From Phaeotremella fagi (lineage: Eukaryota; Basidiomycota; Tremellomycetes; Tremellales; Phaeotremellaceae): 64,000 nucleotides of DNA. The notes below the pieces were generated by a model that searched no databases, had not been told where the DNA came from, and was given only the letters and a program-made list of their open reading frames with translations. This document shows positions 58,701-64,000 of this stretch, one piece after another (positions within the stretch are counted from its first letter, which is position 1; each line of letters starts with the position of its first letter). The position numbers were made by a program, and so were the translations under genes. The stretch is from assembly GCA_001599715.1 (NCBI GenBank), contig BCHU01000006.1, forward strand, positions 912,765 to 976,764, written 5' to 3'.

Positions 58701-59845
58701 CTATTCATCCCCCTCCTTGCCCCGTGGATCGTTTCCGTTCGAATCGTCCAATGCCCTTTTAGCCATCTGCTTCAATATTTCAGGTCTATCTGCGAACTCC
58801 ACAAGTCTGAGACGTAACGAGTAGCATACTAAGTCCAACCAAGGGTGGTTAGTCACAGATAAAGGGTGGTTATGGAGTAAGTGTCGAAGCTCACCTCTCT
58901 CGATTTTCTCTAATGAGCGGTTAGTCTCCTCTTGCTTCTTCGAGAGTTTATGCAACATGGACGGTGATATGGAATCAAAACCTGTTTCAATGGTCAATCG
59001 TGAATTCGCATATTGACGTAAACAACTTACGAGATTTAACTGTACGAACGAAATCACAAACAGCGAGAGGAATCTCGTGATCGCCCGTACTGAGTGCTGA
59101 TATGATTGTAAGCTATAATCAACGACACAGTTTTAAATGTCATACCGTTTGTAGCGTATCTCATCAATTCTCCTGTAAGATCTGACATACCCAAGACGTA
59201 GTCCTCTGGAGTGACGATAACAAGCTGAAGCATGGATAAGAGAGAAGCCTGGTAAAAGTTGGAGATCTACTCACCGGTTCCTTTGTGATTTCAGCAGACA
59301 GTGTTTGCTGAATTTCATCCAGAGTTATGAGATTTTGATGTTCAAGATAATGCAAGAACGATAGAGCTTCAATATATTCTTCCAATCCTGGCGATCTATG
59401 ACATTTGTCAATCAACAGTGGAAAAGATAGGAGGTATGACCTACACTTGTCTATTAAATTTCCAAAAACTCTCAGCTTCATCTGCATTGCCCGCTCCTTC
59501 CAGATCAGCTCTGATCTGAACGAATAATTTCCATATCTCCCTTTCCTTCACCCTGGCTTCTTTCAAAACTTTTGCCAGAGAGGCTGGAGATGTTGAAGTT
59601 GCTCCACGATGAAGATGGAAGATTAGTTTCTTGGACAACTGTGTGATAGATCTCGAGAGGATGATCAAGCGTTCTCGACGTTCATTCTAAGAGGAGTCGT
59701 CTGAGCAAAGGACAATCGTCAAAACAATTTGGCTTAGGCTTACGTATGAATCTAATTCTGCTCGATATGATTCGAATGTCTGGGCTAGATGTTGCCGTCT
59801 TGAGAGAGCAGAAGATGAAGATTCTGCCATTAAAACCTCAGTCAT
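58701..59845 (-). CDS. Translin-associated protein X (TRAX) / translin family
   Basis: ATG 59845 (MTEVLMAESSSSALSRRQHL), about six exons, stop TAG 58701-58703 after PRGKEGDE. All-helical protein: LIILSRSITQLSKKLIFHLH, KVLKEARVKEREIWKLFVQI, VSPGLEEYIEALSFLHYLEH, DYVLGMSDLTGELMRYATNA (the family signature LTGELMR), then CDFVRTVKSRFDSISPSMLH and ACYSLRLRLVEFADRPEIL. TRAX pairs with translin to form C3PO, an RNase that processes tRNA fragments and small RNA. The TRAX catalytic acidic residues are not all resolved by eye, so translin rather than TRAX remains possible. Confidence 0.8.
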
Positions 59846-60054
59846 TTTGAGAGAGTGAAAGGTAGAGAAAGAACAACAGCAACAGAGGAGAGTTTTGTAA
59901 CTGGAAAATGTGGAGATAGCACAATCTCCGCGATGATGTGAACAACAGTTGTTTGGTGATGGTGTTGATGCTGTGACTTGACTTCATACTATCAATACAT
60001 TCAAGATCACGAACAGATTCATAACATCTCGAACCCCATAGAGTCATCACCAAC

Positions 60055-62940
60055 ATGGCATCTCTTCGTAGACCATCAGCGGCCCCGCAAAGACAGCAAC
60101 CTCCAAATGCAATCCGACCTTCCTTCGCCCAACCGCTCGCCCAACCGCATCCCGCGATGGATCGACGTCGTGATGCCAGACAAAGTAAAGTTGGTGAAAA
60201 GATCAAGAAGAGATTGAGTATGAGGTAAATCCATAATTCACTCTATTCAATGCACAAACAACAAACTGACTGTAAACAGATACGCTGGTCCAGAACCATT
60301 CTTGACAGTCGCTCCACCTCTACCAGGTCAATCAAGGAATTTCCTTTCATCTGATCCTTATCAAAACACTCTCGATGTTCATATGCCAGGGACTACTCAG
60401 GAAGATGACGATATTGAAGAGGAAGAGGTTGGAGAATCCAAATTTGGGTTGTTTGGATCACCGGAATTCGTTCAATCTGGCTTTGGCGGATTTGGGGCTT
60501 CAGCTGGAACAGCTCAGGACGAGAAAATTGGTCGAAGAGGTGCGGCTGATATGACCAAAGATGAGGAATGGGATCTGGATGAATTGAGTAAAGAGGGGGT
60601 TGATATTAATGCTTGTATGTCATTGGTTGCTTGGACCTACCATCGACTGATACCTTTTAGTTATCAAACGAACATTGACAGGTGCGGATGCTGAGGAAAT
60701 CAAGAGGTTCAAGGCAGCTTTGATGCGACACAAGGAATCAAACAAGAAAGATTTACAACGTAGTGTATTCAAGAAGTGAGTTGTCAAGTCTGACTCATGC
60801 TGATATGGATAGCTACGCAGAATTCGTTGTCATCTCCAAAGAAATTTCGTCGCTTGAGAACGACATGCTAGAATTGAAAGACTTATTGAGTGAATGGAAA
60901 GATGTACCTCAACTTCTGGGAATGGAGGATACGTTAGCACCGACTTTGGATAAGAACGGAAACAGTGGGTTGTCGTTGGAAACAATATATTGACATCCAG
61001 TGGAACGTCGGAGGACATTACGAAATTCTCTAGTTGATTTGCAACAATTGTATAAATCTCAATTAACAAATCTATGGTCCACAGTTGAGGGTTCTCAGAA
61101 ATACCTACCTCTTGTCCCAGGTCGACACTTGGTTTTTGAAGCTACCAATTTTATCGAGTTGAACGCGGCTACCTACAAGGCTAAGCAGAATGTCAACATG
61201 TTTTTGTTGAACGATCTGTTGATGATAGCAGGTAAAAGAAGGACTAAAGCGGCTCCTGGTTCTGGGGTTAGTGACGAGAAAGAAAGGGAAAGAGGTAGAC
61301 TGGTTGCAGAACGATGTTGGGTACTAGCAGATCTTGTGGTCGTTGATGTGAAGGACAGTGGAGGTACGTTTTATGGTCTTTATCATAACAATCACTGACC
61401 GCGAATAGATCTCACCAATGCCCTCAAAATCCGACGGGGTAAAGAAGTTTGTGTTTACCGAAGTCCAAAACCTGAAGACAAAAAGGCGTTACTGGCAGCT
61501 TTCCGTCAAGTCTCTCAAGAGCTCGGCGAGAAGAAGAGAAAAGAAAATGAAAAGGAGCAAGAGAGGAGGAAAAGCATGTGGCAAGGTGATGTGAGTGATA
61601 CTCGATCTGATGGACACTGACAATCCAGAATTCCGCAGCTGCATCTGCGCCTCCACCAATGCCAGGTGTTCCTGGTGGTCGACCACTTTCTATGATTGGG
61701 ATGTCGTTGGCCGATTCGAAGGATTTACGTTGGATTGACGAGTTTGGTGATGAAGCTACTATGGCTATCGCTACGAGAGACTGGGAAGAGGCGGTCAAAC
61801 AGATTGAAAAGGGTAGGTTTAAAATGGGAAATCCTTGCTAACATAGCAGGCCAGGATTTACTTCGAACGGTCAAAACCAACCCTTCAGCTCATAACCTCT
61901 TGACTGCTCGATTGGAAGATTTGAAACCAATACTAGTCGCTCAAATCGCTCATGATCTATCTTCACCAGAACTTCGAAAACAGAATACATCCCAACTAGT
62001 CACTTACCTAACTCGTCTTGGTAAATCTGATCTAGCTCAGGAAACTTTCCTCAAAGCTCGACGGGATTTAATGGTCAAACGAGTCCGAGCAATCAGTTTC
62101 GAAGGCGATATTTCCATTTACATCTCCGAACTGGCTATTGTCTGTTTCACCATTATTCGACATACATCTGATTGGTACATGACCGCCTTCAAGGAGAACA
62201 AGATGGCTTCAGGTTTCGTCACTTGGGCTAAAGATCAGATTGAGCATTTCTGCTTAATGTTCAGAAGACAGGTCTATGCTCCGAACGTCAATCCAGACGT
62301 TGTGGACGAGTGTTTACGAGTGGCTGCATCGCATAATCGAAAATTACTACGTGACGTTGGATTGGATTTCACTTTCCTCTTGTCGACCCTTTTACAGCAA
62401 GACCCTTCGAACACTACTCAACCTCATCCTGTCTTCCAGGTGTCGTCAATCGCAGCAACACCAGCTCCTGGATATCATATCGAACCATCCCCATACATCT
62501 CTTACGAACCTGAAACTCCCATCACCAGACCCACGATGGATTACAGCACATCAACGCCAGAACCTGCGTCAGCCTCACGATCAATGGAATATCTCATCCC
62601 ACCAACGATAAGATCAGCCTCCTCATCAGGTCAAATCCCAAGATCAACCGAGCAGCAGGCTCCATCAATGCAGAAGACGACCTCAGGGAATTCGATCCAC
62701 AGTACCAGGTCAGTGGAACCTTCACCTATCCCCAGATCGGTATCGGGGGGTACACAGCCTTTGGTGATTACTCCTAAATCACCTAGGAAACCGAAATTGG
62801 AAATTGATAGTGCGCAAAGTACACCTAGGATGGATTCTGGACCTATGGAGAATCGACCAGCTCCACCGCCCAGGAGTGAGAGACGGGCGAGACCACCTCC
62901 TCCTAGGACTTCGTTGGATGATAAGGAGAGTTTGAGGTGA
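60055..62940 (+). CDS. EXO84: Exocyst complex subunit Exo84
   Basis: ATG 60055 (MASLRRPSAAPQRQQPPNAI), several introns, stop TGA 62938-62940. N-terminal disordered region with Gln/Pro, then LDELSKEGVDINAFIKRTLT and KRFKAALMRHKESNKKDLQR followed by VFKNYAEFVVISKEISSLEN, the conserved coiled-coil start of Exo84. A PH-like middle (YLPLVPGRHLVFEATNFIEL; NVNMFLLNDLLMIAGKRR) and C-terminal helical bundle exons (AGQDLLRTVKTNPSAHNLLT; LARLGKSDLAQETFLKARRD) follow. The extreme C-terminus is Ser/Pro/Arg-rich (APPPRSERRARPPPPR). A vesicle-tethering subunit at the plasma membrane or bud tip. Confidence 0.9.
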
Positions 62941-63320
62941 GGTGGATGGGGAAGTCATTTAGAGCTGTGTTCATTTGATTGTTGGGGTGGGTGTATGGTA
63001 TGTATGAGTGTGACGATCTGTCAGAAACTGCAATGTGTATGTACGTGTTTGCATCATGTTTCCCCCGTCACCTGATCTCCTGAATCGTTTTGTCAATCGT
63101 CCCCTTCCCTGCAATACTAGATTACAGTATGCTGTGCTAATGTGTGTGTATTCCTTGTTTGATTGATTGATTAGTTGACATGTGAAGAACGATTCAGCAA
63201 GCTTCTTCCCCTCAGCTTCTTCCTTCTCGTTGTAGCTTCTTCTTCGCCTCGTTGATTCCACCTTGCTGTGAACACGATGCAGGGAGGTTCATCGTATATA
63301 GCTAAGAAGTTTGAAGGGTA
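62941..63320. other. Intergenic region after Exo84
   Basis: 380 bases; no gene supported. A minus-strand frame here is antisense to the tail of Exo84 and rejected. GT-rich tract at 63005-63060. Confidence 0.35.
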
Positions 63321-63821
63321 ATGTATTTTTTATTCCCATTCAAAAATCCTGAGATCATGTGGGAAATCTCTCTTGGTTACAAACCTTTCGGTCATTGGGA
63401 AATCGTTTTAGAATACCAGCGTGATGAAGAGGACGACTCTTTGGATTGTGACAGCGATTGCGCCTCTTCTTGTGGTGGTGAACATGATTCCGAAAACTTC
63501 GTGAATTATAGTCGACTAGATCGTGCGGTTCCAATACACGACAAACACATATGTCATGTCTACAGCCCCGACATTGGAACGTACGAGTATGGACATCTTA
63601 CCCCGAAATTTCTCAGCCGAAATCTGTATTACGCTCGACTTGGTTCCTGTTACGACAGTCAACTGTCCGATATTCTTGAAATATGCAGTAAGGTCGATTT
63701 ACCTGGAGACGATGAAGGCTGTCAAGACTGGACTTATTCTGCTCTCTATGAGATCCAGAGACAGACCGAGACAGTAACTGGGTACGAACAAGTCTTGAAC
63801 GGAATTTTGGGCCTACCATAG
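63321..63821 (+). CDS. Hypothetical protein, 166 aa, acidic, Cys-containing
   Basis: ATG 63321 (MYFLFPFKNPEIMWEISLGY) to TAG 63819-63821 in one exon. GHWEIVLEYQRDEEDDSLDC then CDSDCASSCGGEHDSE, a Cys/Asp cluster that could bind a metal. The second half reads NYSRLDRAVPIHDKHICHVY, HLTPKFLSRNLYYARLGSCY, DDEGCQDWTYSALYEIQRQT and GYEQVLNGILGLP. No signal peptide clearly present; the hydrophobic start is short. A possible upstream exon start at 63279 was considered but the intron would be too short. Family not recognised. Confidence 0.55.
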   Translation: MYFLFPFKNPEIMWEISLGYKPFGHWEIVLEYQRDEEDDSLDCDSDCASSCGGEHDSENFVNYSRLDRAVPIHDKHICHVYSPDIGTYEYGHLTPKFLSRNLYYARLGSCYDSQLSDILEICSKVDLPGDDEGCQDWTYSALYEIQRQTETVTGYEQVLNGILGLP

Positions 63822-64000
63822 ACGTCTTTGGTTCTTGTAAGTGCAAGCGACTGTGCAATTGACTGACAAGACAAAAGTCATTGATACCTGCACACATCGA
63901 TTGAAACAAAGTGTCTTTTCTTGACCAAATACATCAGGTCTATTCTGTACCAACTCTTCTTCCGATCCAGCATCTCGATTACTCCCTTATCTACGACATT

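Overview
The window is fungal nuclear DNA, most likely from a basidiomycete yeast of the Tremellales (Cryptococcus/Kwoniella type). Genes are tightly packed on both strands, nearly all are broken by many 45-70 nt GT..AG introns with CTRAC/CTGAC branch sites just before the acceptor, and the recognisable proteins look basidiomycete. There are no bacterial operon features, rRNA, CRISPR or clear transposons, and I saw no tRNA. The genus is an inference; intron-rich yeast-type basidiomycete is directly supported. Most gene models below were spliced by hand.

Layout. 1-13.6 kb: 3' part of TOF1 (replication fork protection), a CTR copper transporter, a small Cys-containing protein, a GH5 glycosidase, an MFS sugar transporter and mitochondrial NAD-malic enzyme. 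14.4-22 kb: a secreted/single-pass membrane protein, two hypothetical proteins, a UDP-glycosyltransferase and an SDR. 22.7-31.3 kb: CK2 alpha, a very large F-BAR/RhoGAP gene whose reading frame runs on into a complete glucosamine-6-phosphate N-acetyltransferase (GNA1), a CsbD-like small protein and a Ubc4/UbcH5-type E2. 31.6-33.5 kb: a tandem array of three paralogues of unknown function, one killed by a nonsense codon. 34.2-37.7 kb: a tetraspan protein with a Q/P/Y-rich tail and TVP38. 38.5-45.2 kb: a young-looking cluster of two tandem F-box-like genes (+) facing three tandem BTB-like genes (-). 45.8-56.7 kb: a probable catabolic cluster (2-hydroxyacid dehydrogenase, two DAL5-type MFS transporters, an ABM-domain protein, an Asp/Glu racemase-like protein and a sarcosine/fructosyl-amino-acid-oxidase-like flavoenzyme). 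57.3-63.8 kb: UMP/CMP kinase, TRAX (translin family), exocyst EXO84 and a hypothetical protein.

How they fit together. Housekeeping genes (TOF1, MAE1, CKA1, UBC4, URA6, TRAX, EXO84) alternate with accessory islands. The most striking observation is the in-frame F-BAR-RhoGAP-GNA1 gene, which would tie the amino-sugar (chitin) precursor pathway to Rho signalling at curved membranes; a retained intron would release a RhoGAP-only product. The next most interesting are the three-copy unknown family with shared promoters, the F-box/BTB adaptor cluster with start-codon-only first exons, and the amino-acid/hydroxy-acid catabolic cluster.
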